DNA from: CAYOHG01 sp964465125
Lineage (GTDB): Bacteria > Planctomycetota > Phycisphaerae > UBA1845 > Fen-1342
Assembly: GCA_964465125.1 (NCBI GenBank)
Contig: CAYXIO010000016.1
Coordinates: 5,864-69,863, forward strand
Length of the DNA: 64,000 nucleotides
Direction: 5' to 3'
Every line of letters starts with the position of its first letter. Position 1 is the first letter of the stretch. Below, piece after piece: positions 28,975-38,948 of this stretch. The position numbers and the translations under genes are program-made. The notes beneath the pieces were generated by a model. The model saw only the letters and a program-made list of their open reading frames with translations. It searched no databases and had not been told where the DNA came from.

Positions 28975-31380
28975 GTGCGAATACTGGCCGCGATTCAGGA
29001 GCGACAGACGATCGAGCCCGAGTGGGCCGGAATGCCAGGCGCCTGGCAGCGGTTCGCGGGGATCGCGCTGCTCGCGGCCTTGCTTTACGCGGTCTTCTGG
29101 CTCTATCGCCGCGAACGCCGCGGCGGGGTGCGGCCGGCGCTGCGCATGGCGCTGGCCGGGCTGCGCGGCGCGGTCATCCTCGCTCTCGCCGCGGTCTGGC
29201 TGAACCCGGTGCTCGCCACCTACACGATTCAGCGCTCGAGCGCGGTGGTGGCCGTCCTGGTGGATGGCTCCGCCAGCATGTCGGTCGCCGACGGCGGTCT
29301 GCCGCTGAGCGGAGCCGGCACGCCGCAGACGCGCATGCAGCGCGTTCAGTCGCTGCTGAGCGATCCCGGACAGCGCTGGCTGGCTCGGCTCTCCGAGCGG
29401 AACCAGGTGCGCGTGCTGCGATTCGGTGACCAGCCGCAAGCGGTCGAATGGCCGGAAGCGCCCGCGCCGGATTCAGCGACCGCTACTCAGCCGGCTGTGA
29501 CGCTGACCGACGCGTTGCGCGACGCGCAGGATGCGCGAACCGACCTCGGCGCGGCGCTGCGCGCCTTGTCGCGATCGCTGGGCGACGCACCGCTGGCCGC
29601 CTTGATCGTCCTGTCGGACGGTGGCGTCAACAGCGGGATGACCATCGAAGAGACGGCGGCGCTGGCGGAGCGATTGGGAGCGCCGTTGCACGCGGTCGCC
29701 GTCGGCGAACCCAGCGAGCCGGCCAACGCGCGCGTCGCCGCGCTGGCGACGCCGCCGCTGGTGTCGCGCGGGGATCCGCTGGAGCTGCACGTTACCGTGG
29801 AAGCTTCGGGGTTGCCTGGAGAGACGGTGGAGCTGGAAGTGACGGCGCAGGAGAGCGACGGCGCGTCGCGCGTGGTGGCGTCGCGGACGGTGGTGCTCGA
29901 CGCAGGCCAGACGCTGCGCGCGGAGCGCGTCGCGATCGTTCCTGAGGCCGCCGGTGAGATGCTGCTGCGGGCGCGAATCGCGCCGCTCCCTGGCGAAGCC
30001 GTCCTCCAGGACAACCAGCGCGCGAGCGTGGTGCGCGTGCTGGACGAACGGCTGCGCGTGCTGCTGATCTCCGGCCGGCCATCCTACGAATACCGCTTCC
30101 TGCAGCGCCTGCTGGAGCGCGATTCGACGATCGACGCGGCTTGCTGGCTTCAGTCCGCCGACGCCCGCGCCGTGCGCGACACGGAGGTCGAGCTGCGCGA
30201 GCTGCCGCGCCAGCCCGAGGAGCTGTTTTCGTACGACGCGATCCTGCTGCTCGACGCCAACCCGGCGGAGTTTGACGAAACCTGGGCGCTGACCGTTCGC
30301 CGATTCGTGGACGAGTTCGGCGGCGGGCTGCTGGTACAGGCCGGCAGCCATTTCGCGGGCCGGCTTCTGCGCGACCCGCGGCTCGAGGAGATGGTCAGCA
30401 TCCTGCCGGTCGTGCCCGATCCGGACGCGGACGTGCGGTTGAGCGAGAGCGGCACCTATCGCACGAATGCGTCGGCACTCCAGGTGCCGCCGGAGGCGCT
30501 GCGCGATCCCCTGTTGAGTGTGGGGGATCCGGAAACGACGCGGCGGCTGTGGGCGGCGCTTCCCGGGGTGTGGTGGTCCTACCCGGTCCTGCGCGAGAAG
30601 CCGCTGGCCAGTGTGCTGCTGCGGATGGCGGGCCCCGCCGGCGCCGACGAGAGCCATGCGCCGGTTCTGCTGGCGACCCAGCCGTTCGGCGCTGGCCGCG
30701 TCATGTACCTCGGGTTCGACGGAACCTGGCGCTGGCGCAGCGTCGCGGAAGCGCAGTTCAATCGCTTCTGGGTGCAGGTGGTGCGGCACCTCGCCCAGGC
30801 GCGGCGCGAGGGTGCGAGCAAGCGCGGCACGATCGTGCTTGATCGAGAGAGCGTCAGCCAGGGCGAATACGTGCAGGTTGAGGCGCGCGTGCTGGACGAG
30901 AGATTCGAGCCGTCGGTGCAGCCCGAGATCCATGCCGAGCTCATCCTGCCGGATGAGTCCGCAAGCGAGCTGCCGCTGCGCGCCATTCCCGGGCGTCCGG
31001 GCTGGTTCGGCGGCCGGTTCGAAGCGCTGCACGCCGGAGCGTATCGCCTGCGCGTCGCGCTTCCGCACGTCAGCACGACTGCGCCGGCCGACGCGGAGTC
31101 GGCGCTAGTCAAGCGCTTCTTCGTGCAGAGCCCGGACGTGGAATGGCGCGCGCTGCGGATGCAGCCTGAGAACCTGACCCTGCTCGCGGACTCGACCGGC
31201 GGGGAGTTTCGCACCATCGACCAGATCGAGGACCTGCCCGACCGCATCGAAGATGCGGCGCGCGAGCGCATCACCCGCGGCGCCGATCATCCTCTCTGGG
31301 ACAACTCGGCGGTTCTGTCCGTGCTGGTCGTCATGCTCGGGGTCGAGTGGTTCATTCGGCGGAGGGTTCACCTGCTGTGA
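28975..31380 (+). CDS. Membrane VWA / GATase1-like protein
   Basis: An 801-aa protein with two N-terminal membrane helices (GIALLAALLYAVFWLY; GAVILALAAVWL), then a VWA domain whose MIDAS motif is VDGSASMSV (~98-106). A class I glutamine amidotransferase-like module follows (~350-600; RVLLISGRPSYEYRFLQ, YDAILLLDANP), then beta-sandwich sequence and a C-terminal membrane helix (SVLVVMLGVEWFI). The GTG start lies three bases after the BatA-like stop with GGAG upstream. Such proteins regularly follow BatA homologues in planctomycetes. Function beyond MoxR partnership is not known. Confidence 0.85.
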   Translation: MRILAAIQERQTIEPEWAGMPGAWQRFAGIALLAALLYAVFWLYRRERRGGVRPALRMALAGLRGAVILALAAVWLNPVLATYTIQRSSAVVAVLVDGSASMSVADGGLPLSGAGTPQTRMQRVQSLLSDPGQRWLARLSERNQVRVLRFGDQPQAVEWPEAPAPDSATATQPAVTLTDALRDAQDARTDLGAALRALSRSLGDAPLAALIVLSDGGVNSGMTIEETAALAERLGAPLHAVAVGEPSEPANARVAALATPPLVSRGDPLELHVTVEASGLPGETVELEVTAQESDGASRVVASRTVVLDAGQTLRAERVAIVPEAAGEMLLRARIAPLPGEAVLQDNQRASVVRVLDERLRVLLISGRPSYEYRFLQRLLERDSTIDAACWLQSADARAVRDTEVELRELPRQPEELFSYDAILLLDANPAEFDETWALTVRRFVDEFGGGLLVQAGSHFAGRLLRDPRLEEMVSILPVVPDPDADVRLSESGTYRTNASALQVPPEALRDPLLSVGDPETTRRLWAALPGVWWSYPVLREKPLASVLLRMAGPAGADESHAPVLLATQPFGAGRVMYLGFDGTWRWRSVAEAQFNRFWVQVVRHLAQARREGASKRGTIVLDRESVSQGEYVQVEARVLDERFEPSVQPEIHAELILPDESASELPLRAIPGRPGWFGGRFEALHAGAYRLRVALPHVSTTAPADAESALVKRFFVQSPDVEWRALRMQPENLTLLADSTGGEFRTIDQIEDLPDRIEDAARERITRGADHPLWDNSAVLSVLVVMLGVEWFIRRRVHLL

Positions 31381-33533
31381 ACGGCGCCGCCGACCACCGC
31401 CGCGCGTCGACGCTGCCCACAGCGCTGCTGCGGCCGCTCGCGCGGCTGCGCGCGCGGGTGCGCACCTACCTGCTGCTCGACGGGTTGGTGAAGTTCCTGG
31501 CGCTGCTCGCCGCAAGCGGGCTGGTCCAGCTTCAACTGGACCGCTGGCTGAACTTCGGAGTGGAAGAGCGGGTCGTAGCGAACCTGATGATCACCGGACT
31601 CTGGCTTTGGGCGCTGGAGCGGATGATTGTCACGCCGCTGGTTCGTCCGTTGCCCGATGAGCTGCTCGCCCGGCTGGTCGACCGCGTGCACCCGGAGCTG
31701 TGCGGGCAATTGGCGGCGGCGGTGCAGTTGGCCCGCCGCGCAGCGGCGCCCGCGGCCGAGGCATCCCCGCAGCTTGTCGAAGCCCTGTTGCGCCACGCCG
31801 CCGAAGCCGCTCAGCGGCTCGATTACTCCGGCGTGCTGAACCATCGACGGGCGCGCCGCCAAGCGCTGTGGGCCATGGCATTCGGCGCGATTCCGCTGCT
31901 GGCCTGGTACCTGCTGCCCGAGCTGGTGGAAACGTGGTTCCAGCGGAACTGGCTGCTGGCGGACCGGCGCTGGCCGCAACAGACCCAACTGGTCCCGCTG
32001 GGGTTCGACGCCCGCGGCGTCTGCCGGCTTCCGCTGGGCGAGCCCGCCGTCGTGCGGGCGGAGAGTCGCGGCGTCGCGCCGCGCTCGGTGACGCTCGAAT
32101 GGAGAAGCAAGTCCGGACCGAGCGGGCGCGAGTCGATGACGCGCGTCGGCGGGCGCTACTGGGAGGCGTCGCTAGGCGCGCTGAGCGAGAACGCGACCTT
32201 CCGGCTGGTCGGCGGCGACGAACGGACGCGCGACTACCTCGTGCTGGCGGTCGAGCGGCCGCGGGTCGTGCAGGTGATCGCAACGGTGATTCTGCCGGAA
32301 TACACGGGCCTTCCGCCGGCGCCGCTGGAAACGACCGGCAACGTGGAGCTGCTGGCGGAGTCGAAGCTGGACGTTCAGATTCGCCTCAACAAGCCGATCG
32401 AATCGGCCCGGATGGTCTCGGGCGACGCGCCGCCGGGCCAACTCGAGACGATCGATCCGCTCCATCTGCATTGGACGCTGAGCGCGCAAGGCTCGGGCGC
32501 CTACGTGCTCGAGCTGGCCGATGGGGACGGACTGACCAACGCGCGGGCGCTGGAATACCGCCTGAAGGTCGTCAACGACGGCCCGCCGCGGGTGCAGCTT
32601 GCACTTGCAGGCGTCGGTCCCGCGATCACGCCGCGCGCCCGATTGAGCGGTGTCGTTCTGGCGGAAGATGCGTACGGCCTGGCGGCGGTCGGTGTTCGCG
32701 TGCAGCGCAATCGCGAGCCGGCGCTGCCGGTCACGACGCCCGCCGTGGATGCGCGGACGCTGCGCGCGGAGCTGCCGGTCGCCTTTCCGGTGAAGGACGC
32801 CGGGGTCAGCGTCGGCGATCGCCTCGCGATCTGGGCGGAAGCGTGCGACCTGCTGCCGAAGGAGCCCCACGTCGGGCGCTCGCCTCCGACCGAGGTTTCG
32901 GTCGTTCCGCCGGCCGAGCTGCTCGAGCAGTTGGCGCAGCGCGAGCAGCAGTTGCGCCGCGAATTCGAGCGGCTGCTCAGCGCTCAGCGCGGCCTGGCCG
33001 ACGGGCTGGAGCGGATGCGCCCGGAGCTGTCCGCCGCCGGTCCCACGGAAAGTACCCTGGCGCAGCGACTGGCGCGGCTGGCGCGACGGCAGGACGGGCA
33101 CGCGCGGCAATGCCGCAGCGCCGCGCGCAGCTTCGAGCAGATCGTCAGCGAGATGCAGACCAACGACGTGCTGCGCGTGGCGGACGAGCGCCGGCTTCGC
33201 GACCGCGTGATCGGACCGTTGATCGTGCTGGCCGAGCGGACCGTGCCGGCGGCCGTCGAGCAGTTTCAGTCGTTGCGATCGACCCTCGAGCCGGCGAGCT
33301 TGGAAACTGCGGCCGCCACGCAGAGTCAAATCCTCCAGCGGATGACCGAGATTCTGGCCGCCATGCGGCAGCAGGAGGGTTTTCGAGACGCGGTCGCACT
33401 GTTCGAAGAGCTCGTCGAGGCCCAGCGCGGCTTGCAGCAGGACACCAGCGCGTCAGTGGAGGCGGAGCTGGAAGCCATTCTGGGGGAACCCGCGGAAAAT
33501 CCGGCCGCGACCGAGGCGCCGCCCAGGCCATAG
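31377..33533 (+). CDS. DUF4175-like membrane protein
   Basis: A 718-aa protein with N-terminal membrane helices (LVKFLALLAASGLVQLQL; MITGLWLWALERM; WAMAFGAIPLLAWYLLP). A periplasmic beta-rich region follows (~200-510; IATVILPEYTGLPPAPLETTG), and the rest is coiled coil (~515-700; LEQLAQREQQLRREFERLL). The layout resembles DUF4175 proteins of MoxR operons. The GTG start overlaps the preceding stop (GTGA). The coiled coil may engage the coiled-coil protein encoded next (inference). Confidence 0.75.
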   Translation: MNGAADHRRASTLPTALLRPLARLRARVRTYLLLDGLVKFLALLAASGLVQLQLDRWLNFGVEERVVANLMITGLWLWALERMIVTPLVRPLPDELLARLVDRVHPELCGQLAAAVQLARRAAAPAAEASPQLVEALLRHAAEAAQRLDYSGVLNHRRARRQALWAMAFGAIPLLAWYLLPELVETWFQRNWLLADRRWPQQTQLVPLGFDARGVCRLPLGEPAVVRAESRGVAPRSVTLEWRSKSGPSGRESMTRVGGRYWEASLGALSENATFRLVGGDERTRDYLVLAVERPRVVQVIATVILPEYTGLPPAPLETTGNVELLAESKLDVQIRLNKPIESARMVSGDAPPGQLETIDPLHLHWTLSAQGSGAYVLELADGDGLTNARALEYRLKVVNDGPPRVQLALAGVGPAITPRARLSGVVLAEDAYGLAAVGVRVQRNREPALPVTTPAVDARTLRAELPVAFPVKDAGVSVGDRLAIWAEACDLLPKEPHVGRSPPTEVSVVPPAELLEQLAQREQQLRREFERLLSAQRGLADGLERMRPELSAAGPTESTLAQRLARLARRQDGHARQCRSAARSFEQIVSEMQTNDVLRVADERRLRDRVIGPLIVLAERTVPAAVEQFQSLRSTLEPASLETAAATQSQILQRMTEILAAMRQQEGFRDAVALFEELVEAQRGLQQDTSASVEAELEAILGEPAENPAATEAPPRP

Positions 33534-33578
33534 GATCGAACGCCGGGCCCGTGACGCCCGGCCGGGAGAACGACAGCA

Positions 33579-35057
33579 GTGCGAGCGACGGCACACAGGC
33601 GGTACGCGAGCGGCAGCCGGCCAGCGACCGGCCGCGCCCGGCTCTGCGCGCTGCTGGTGATCGGCGCGACGGCGCTGGCATGGGCACAGGATGCGCCGGC
33701 GAGCGCGCCGGAGCCGCCGGCCGGCGGATCGCTCGTAGATCGACAGGCAGCCGTCCGCGAGCAACTGGGGCGCTTCGAAACCCGCGTGTTGAAGCTGTAT
33801 GAAACTCTGCTGGAAAGCGAACCCGGACAGGCGCACCGCCTCCAGGATGCACTCGATCAGCTCGGCGAGCTCGGCGTACGCGGACGCATCGACCAGATCC
33901 TGGACGCGCTGCGGACCGGACGGCTGGGTAACGCCGAGCAGATGCAGCAGACGCTGCTGGGCGACCTGGGCCGCATTCTGGACACGCTGACCAACGCCGA
34001 TTCCGAACTGGATCGCCTGCGTAGCCAGCGCGAGCGGATTGAGAAGCTGAAACGCGGCATTCGCACGCTGATGGACGAGCAGGCCCAGGCCCTGTACCGC
34101 ACGCAGCACCTGGCCGAGGACGCCGCGCAGCGCGAGACCACCGAGGGCGCTCCGCCGCCGGCCGATCCGCAGGCCGCGCTGCGCGCGCTCGAACAGATGC
34201 AGCGCGAGCTCCAGCAGCGCGGCGACTCGCTGCAACGCGAGATGCGCCCCGGCGAGCAGCCCCCCCCGACGCCCGGAACCGAGCCCATGCAGCGCGCGGT
34301 CGAGGAGATGAAGAACGCGGCCGACCGGCTGGGAGAGCAGTCCGCCGACGACGCCGTTGAGGACCAGAAGAACGCGCTCGAGCAGCTTCAGCAGTCGCTC
34401 AACGAGCTGGACGATGCGTTGCGCCAGGTTCGCCGAGAGGAGCAGGAGCAGACGCTGGCAGCCGTGGAAGCTCGGCTGGAGAGCCTGCTGACGCGCGAGC
34501 GCTCGATCCGCGAAGGGGTTGCGGGGCTGCGCGCCCGCCCCGCGGCGCAGTGGGAGCGGGCCGAGCAGCTCCGGCTGGGCGAGCTGACCACCCAGCAGCG
34601 CAGCGTCTATGAAGACTGCCTGCGGCTGGTGAGCATCCTGAGCGACGAAGGCACGACCGTGATCGTTCCGGAGCTGCTGCGCCAGGCCGCGCAGGACCTC
34701 GCGCAAATCGCGGCGAGGCTCGAGGCGGCGGAGGTTGGCGATGAAACTCTGGCGGCGATCGATTGCGTCATTGCGCTGTTCGAAGAGATTCTGGCGGCCA
34801 CGCAGCAGCAGGGTGAGGTGCAGCGCGAGCAGCGCCCGCCCGCATCCCAGCAGCCATCCGCTCAGCAGCGGCAGGCGCTGCTGCCCGGATCGACCGAACT
34901 GAAGCTGCTCCGATCGCAGCAGATTCGGTTGAACGAGCGCGCGCGCGCGTTGACGGCGCAGCCGGCGCCGGAAAGCGCCCCCGCGCTTCAGGAGCTGGCG
35001 GATCGGGAGCGGGCGCTGATGGAAATGGCCCGCCGCATGCACGAGAGGCCGAAATGA
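33579..35057 (+). CDS. Exported coiled-coil protein
   Basis: A 492-aa protein with a signal peptide (ALLVIGATALAWAQ) and almost entirely heptad-rich, Gln/Glu/Arg/Leu-rich helices, with a Pro/Gln-rich linker near 225-235. GTG start with GGGAG ~10 bases upstream. No enzyme motif. It lies between the DUF4175-like and TPR genes and overlaps the latter by four bases (ATGA). It is probably a periplasmic structural partner of the membrane complex. Confidence 0.7.
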   Translation: MRATAHRRYASGSRPATGRARLCALLVIGATALAWAQDAPASAPEPPAGGSLVDRQAAVREQLGRFETRVLKLYETLLESEPGQAHRLQDALDQLGELGVRGRIDQILDALRTGRLGNAEQMQQTLLGDLGRILDTLTNADSELDRLRSQRERIEKLKRGIRTLMDEQAQALYRTQHLAEDAAQRETTEGAPPPADPQAALRALEQMQRELQQRGDSLQREMRPGEQPPPTPGTEPMQRAVEEMKNAADRLGEQSADDAVEDQKNALEQLQQSLNELDDALRQVRREEQEQTLAAVEARLESLLTRERSIREGVAGLRARPAAQWERAEQLRLGELTTQQRSVYEDCLRLVSILSDEGTTVIVPELLRQAAQDLAQIAARLEAAEVGDETLAAIDCVIALFEEILAATQQQGEVQREQRPPASQQPSAQQRQALLPGSTELKLLRSQQIRLNERARALTAQPAPESAPALQELADRERALMEMARRMHERPK

Positions 35058-36127
35058 CGAGCTTGCTCGCGCTGATTCTGCTGTGGCTTGCCGTGGCGAT
35101 CGACCCGCGCGGCCCGGGGACGGTCCAGACGGTCGAAACGCAAGGCGGCGAAGTCGCCGCGCTGAACGCCGCGTTCCTGAAGCACCTGTCGACGTACGAG
35201 AACTCGGACGCGCTGACGGTGCGGGCGATTCGCGACGGCTGGGAGAAGCGCTATCGCGCGGACGACCCGGAGAGCTTCGTGCCGGACGCCTTGGCGCGGC
35301 TGGTGCCGGCCTGCCGAGCGGCGCTGGAGTCGTTTGATCGGGGGCAGCTCGATGCGGCCGGCGATCAGTTTCAGGCGCTCGTCGGAAACGCGGACCCCTT
35401 CGTCGCTGCGAACGCCGCCTACTGGCTGGCGCGCACGCGCGCCGCGCAGGGGCTGTTTGAAGAGGCGCAGGCGGCGCTGGAGCATCCGCGCGCCGCGCCG
35501 GACAAGCTGCGCGGACACACTCCCTACGCCCCGCATGCGGCGTTTCTTCTGGCCGCCTGCCGGGCACGTAATCTGAACTTCGACGAAGCCGGCCGCGAGC
35601 TGGAGGCCGTGGAACACGACTACCCGGAAGCGCCGGAGATGGTTCGGCTCGCGGCGCGGCAGCTTCTGATCGAGCTCGGCCGGCGCGAACCGGGCAGCCT
35701 GGACGAGGCGGCGGGCGTGATGAACTACATCGCGGACCGGCTGGCCGCGCAGGACGTCACCGAGCGCGTGCAGTCGCGCCAGGACGAGGTCGTGGCGCTG
35801 CTCGACAAGCTCATCGAGCAGATGCAGCAACAGGAGCAGCAGGGACAGGGCGGCGGATCCGGAGGCGGTCCGTCACAGCAACAAGGCGGTCCGGGTCAGG
35901 CTGCCGGCCCCATGACCCCGCGCCAGCAGTCAGACGCACCCGAAGGCGCCGGCGAGGTCGGCGAACTGCGCCGGGCGGCCACCGCGGACCCGGGCGAGAT
36001 GTGGGGCAAGCTGCCGCCCGCCGAGCGCGAGCGAATCCTTCAGAACATCCGCGCTCGTTTTCCTTCGCGATACCGCCAACTGGTCGAGCAGTACTACCGC
36101 TCGCTGGCGGAGGAGAGGTCGCCGTGA
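35054..36127 (+). CDS. Exported TPR-like protein
   Basis: A 357-aa protein with an N-terminal hydrophobic signal (SLLALILLWLAVAI) and helical pairs resembling TPRs (FDRGQLDAAGDQFQALVGN; AYWLARTRAAQGLFEEAQAA). A Gln/Gly-rich linker follows (~255-285), then a conserved-looking C-terminal segment (WGKLPPAERERILQNIRARFPSRYRQLVEQYYRSLA) that recurs at the ends of planctomycete MoxR-operon proteins. The start overlaps the previous stop (ATGA). Likely part of the same envelope complex. Confidence 0.7.
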   Translation: MTSLLALILLWLAVAIDPRGPGTVQTVETQGGEVAALNAAFLKHLSTYENSDALTVRAIRDGWEKRYRADDPESFVPDALARLVPACRAALESFDRGQLDAAGDQFQALVGNADPFVAANAAYWLARTRAAQGLFEEAQAALEHPRAAPDKLRGHTPYAPHAAFLLAACRARNLNFDEAGRELEAVEHDYPEAPEMVRLAARQLLIELGRREPGSLDEAAGVMNYIADRLAAQDVTERVQSRQDEVVALLDKLIEQMQQQEQQGQGGGSGGGPSQQQGGPGQAAGPMTPRQQSDAPEGAGEVGELRRAATADPGEMWGKLPPAERERILQNIRARFPSRYRQLVEQYYRSLAEERSP

Positions 36128-37305
36128 TGTCACGCCTCGGCCTGGCTCTGCTGCTCGGTACGATGCCCGCCTGCCTGTGGGCGGCGGTGCGCGTGGAGGC
36201 GCTGCGGACCGACGGTGAATCGGTGCAGGGCGAGCTGATCGAAGCATGGCCGGAGCTGCGGCTGATGACGGGCGAGGGGCCGGTGACGCTGGCCTGGAAC
36301 GGGCTGCTCGAACTGCGGCCGCTGCCGCCGGCGAGCTCCAGTGCGCCAAGCAGCGCCCCGAGCGACGACGCCTGGTGGTTTGCGACCGCGGACGGATCGC
36401 GGCTTGTCGGGCGGATGACGGGCACGAGCGAGCGGGCGGCGATCGTGACGCTGGGTGACGGACAGAGCCTGACCGTTGCGCTGGACGCGCTGGAGTGGAT
36501 GCGCGCGGCGCGCCAGCCGCCGGCCGCCGACCGCGGCGAGGATGCCGACGCCACCGGGGATGTCGCCTACGTGCTTCGGGAGAGCGGACAGACCCTGGCG
36601 GTGCGCGGCGCCGTGCGCGGCGTGACGCCTGAGCACCTGGTCTTTGAGCGGAGCGGCAAATCGCTGTCGATCGCGTGGAGCAAGCTGGCGGAGATTCGAT
36701 TCGCCCCACCGGCCCCGCGCGGCGCGAGCGTGCGCGTACGGATGCGCGACGCGCAGATCTTCGGCGGCGCGCTGGCGGAGGCCGACGCAACAGGCGTGTG
36801 GCTGCGCTCGAGCCTCGCTCCGATCCTCGCCCTGCGCTGGGAGTCGATCGAGCGAATCGAGCTGGCCGGCAGCGACGTGGTGTTTCTCGCGCGGATGCGG
36901 CCGGCGCGCTACGAGAGCGAGCCGCTGTTCGCGAAGCGCTGGCCGTACGCGGTGGACCGCGGACTCGACGGCGGTCCGATCGTGGTCGCCGGGCGCACCA
37001 GCGCCAACAGCATCGTCATGCACTCGCGCAGCCTGCTGGGCTATCGCTGCGACGGCCGCTTTCGTCAGTTCGCGGCGCGGGTGGCGATCGTCGACGCGAT
37101 GGATCGGCGCGGAAACGCCAAGGTTCAGGTGGTCGGCGACGGCCGGGTCCTGTGGGAAGCCGACCCGGTTCGCGGCGGCGAGGCACCACGCGACGTGCTG
37201 GTGGACATTCAGGGGGTACAGGAGCTGCTGCTGGTCGTGGACTACGGCGACGATCTCGACCTTTCCGACCAGGTGGCCTGGATCATGCCAAGGATGCTGC
37301 GATGA
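36127..37305 (+). CDS. Exported NPCBM-domain protein
   Basis: A 392-aa protein with a signal peptide (GLALLLGTMPACLWA). Several SH3-like beta repeats cover ~25-285 (LRTDGESVQGELIEAW, TADGSRLVGRMTG, MRDAQIFGGALAEA). A C-terminal NPCBM domain (~300-390; the RTSANSIVMHSRSLLGY through WIMPRM segment) is a putative carbohydrate-binding module. ATG 36127 follows GAGAGG; a GTG three bases earlier is an alternative. It may tether the complex to envelope glycans (inference). The next gene overlaps by four bases. Confidence 0.75.
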   Translation: MSRLGLALLLGTMPACLWAAVRVEALRTDGESVQGELIEAWPELRLMTGEGPVTLAWNGLLELRPLPPASSSAPSSAPSDDAWWFATADGSRLVGRMTGTSERAAIVTLGDGQSLTVALDALEWMRAARQPPAADRGEDADATGDVAYVLRESGQTLAVRGAVRGVTPEHLVFERSGKSLSIAWSKLAEIRFAPPAPRGASVRVRMRDAQIFGGALAEADATGVWLRSSLAPILALRWESIERIELAGSDVVFLARMRPARYESEPLFAKRWPYAVDRGLDGGPIVVAGRTSANSIVMHSRSLLGYRCDGRFRQFAARVAIVDAMDRRGNAKVQVVGDGRVLWEADPVRGGEAPRDVLVDIQGVQELLLVVDYGDDLDLSDQVAWIMPRMLR

Positions 37306-38948
37306 CAGCGCGACGCGGGTGGATAGGCGCGCGCGTCGGCGGCGCCTGGCTCGCCATGGCGCTGAGTGTCGCGGCGGCACGGTCGCAGCCGGCCGACGGC
37401 GGGTTCGACGCGCTTTCGGCGGCGCTGAACGCGGCCCGCGCTGACGAGCAGCGGCGCGTCGCGATGCTCGCCAGGGTCACACCCGGCGTCGTGTGCATCT
37501 TCGGCGATCGCGAGCGCGGCGGCGGCGGAACGGGCGCAATCATCGACCCGGCCGGCTACGGCCTGACCAACTTCCACGTCGTCGCCGACTTCGTTGAGTC
37601 ACGCCACGGCTACGGCGGCTTGAGCGACGGGCGCCTCTACCGGCTGCGGGTGCTGGGCATCGATCCGGGCGGCGACATCGCGATGTTCAAGCTCGAAGGC
37701 CGCGAGCGCTTCGAGCCGATCGACCTGGGGGATTCCGACGCGCTCCGCCTCGGGCAGTGGGTCGCCGCGCTTGGGAATCCGTTCTTGCTGGCGGAAGATT
37801 TGCAGCCGACCGTCACGATCGGCGTGATCAGCGGGCTGAATCGATACCAGGAGGGCGAAGGCAACCTGCTCGAATACGCCGACTGCATCCAGGTCTCCAC
37901 GTCGATCAACCCGGGGAACTCGGGCGGCCCGCTCGTGGACATGCAGGGGCGGCTGATCGGCATCAACGGCCGGGCGTCGTTCGAGGAGCGCGGGCGCGTC
38001 AACGTCGGGCTCGGATATGCGGTCACGCTGACGCAGATTCGGCGGTTTCTGCCGAGTCTGCGGGCCGGCCGGCTCTGTGAGCACGGCACCCTGGGTGCGG
38101 TGGTGCAGCAAGCCGGTGCGGACGTGATCTTCCAGGCGGTGCAGGACCTGTCCCCCGCCGAGCGGGCCGGAATCGCACCTGGCGACCAGCTTCTCTCGAT
38201 CGAAGGTCGGCCCGTGCAAACGCCCAACGAATTCAACAACATCATTGCCACGCTGCCGGCCAACTGGCCGACGCGCGTGCGCTTTCGTCACGATCAGGAG
38301 GAGCGCGAAGCGGTCGTGCGGCTCGAACGGCTTCCGGCGCGGCTGCCGTTTCTCTACCTCCCGGACATGGAGCACAATCGCGCCGAGGTTGCGAATCAGC
38401 TTCGTCGATTCGCGCGGCGCTGCGGTTGGGAGGCGCCGGCGCCAACGGATGGCGTGCGCTTCGCCGTGCGGGTGGAGCGCGACTCGGAAGCGCCGCAGAC
38501 CGCGGAGTGGATCGTGCCAGCCAGCGCGGCGTCACCGGGAGCGAGCCTGCCAGCGGAGGCTCCGGCGAAATTGGCAGACGAGTGGCAGCGCATCGTCGCA
38601 CCGCTGATCGGACCGCCGCGGATCGATGCCGACTGGGAAATGCTCGGTGGCGACGCGGTGGATGGACGCATCGTGACGGTCATCGAGCGGCGCGGTGCGG
38701 CGGGCGGCGGCCTGCGGTGGAAATTCGCGCTGGCGGACGACGCCCTGCTTCAGATCGCGCTGGGCGAGCGCGCCGAGGCCGAGCGTGTGGTCTGGAGCGC
38801 GGGCGACGAAAGCGCGGACGGCCCGCGCTGGCCGCGCACCTGGCAGCGCCGTGTCGACGGCGAGCTGACCGCGACGATTCGCATCGAACGCGTGGCCGCT
38901 GTTTTGCAGGAACAGCCCGCTTCGGAAGCGCCAGGAGCCCAGCCATGA
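37302..38948 (+). CDS. HtrA/Deg-type serine protease with intact triad
   Basis: A 548-aa trypsin-like protease (S1C). A signal peptide is followed by the protease domain with His92 (TNFHVV), Asp125 (GGDIAMFKL) and Ser207 (NPGNSGGPL), so the catalytic triad is complete. A PDZ domain follows (~255-330; LSPAERAGIAPGDQLLSIEGR), then a beta-rich C-terminal extension of ~200 residues not found in standard DegP. Envelope protein quality control or regulated cleavage is likely. It is the first of three consecutive S1C relatives; the downstream two lack the triad. The start overlaps the NPCBM gene stop (ATGA). Confidence 0.88.
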   Translation: MTARRGWIGARVGGAWLAMALSVAAARSQPADGGFDALSAALNAARADEQRRVAMLARVTPGVVCIFGDRERGGGGTGAIIDPAGYGLTNFHVVADFVESRHGYGGLSDGRLYRLRVLGIDPGGDIAMFKLEGRERFEPIDLGDSDALRLGQWVAALGNPFLLAEDLQPTVTIGVISGLNRYQEGEGNLLEYADCIQVSTSINPGNSGGPLVDMQGRLIGINGRASFEERGRVNVGLGYAVTLTQIRRFLPSLRAGRLCEHGTLGAVVQQAGADVIFQAVQDLSPAERAGIAPGDQLLSIEGRPVQTPNEFNNIIATLPANWPTRVRFRHDQEEREAVVRLERLPARLPFLYLPDMEHNRAEVANQLRRFARRCGWEAPAPTDGVRFAVRVERDSEAPQTAEWIVPASAASPGASLPAEAPAKLADEWQRIVAPLIGPPRIDADWEMLGGDAVDGRIVTVIERRGAAGGGLRWKFALADDALLQIALGERAEAERVVWSAGDESADGPRWPRTWQRRVDGELTATIRIERVAAVLQEQPASEAPGAQP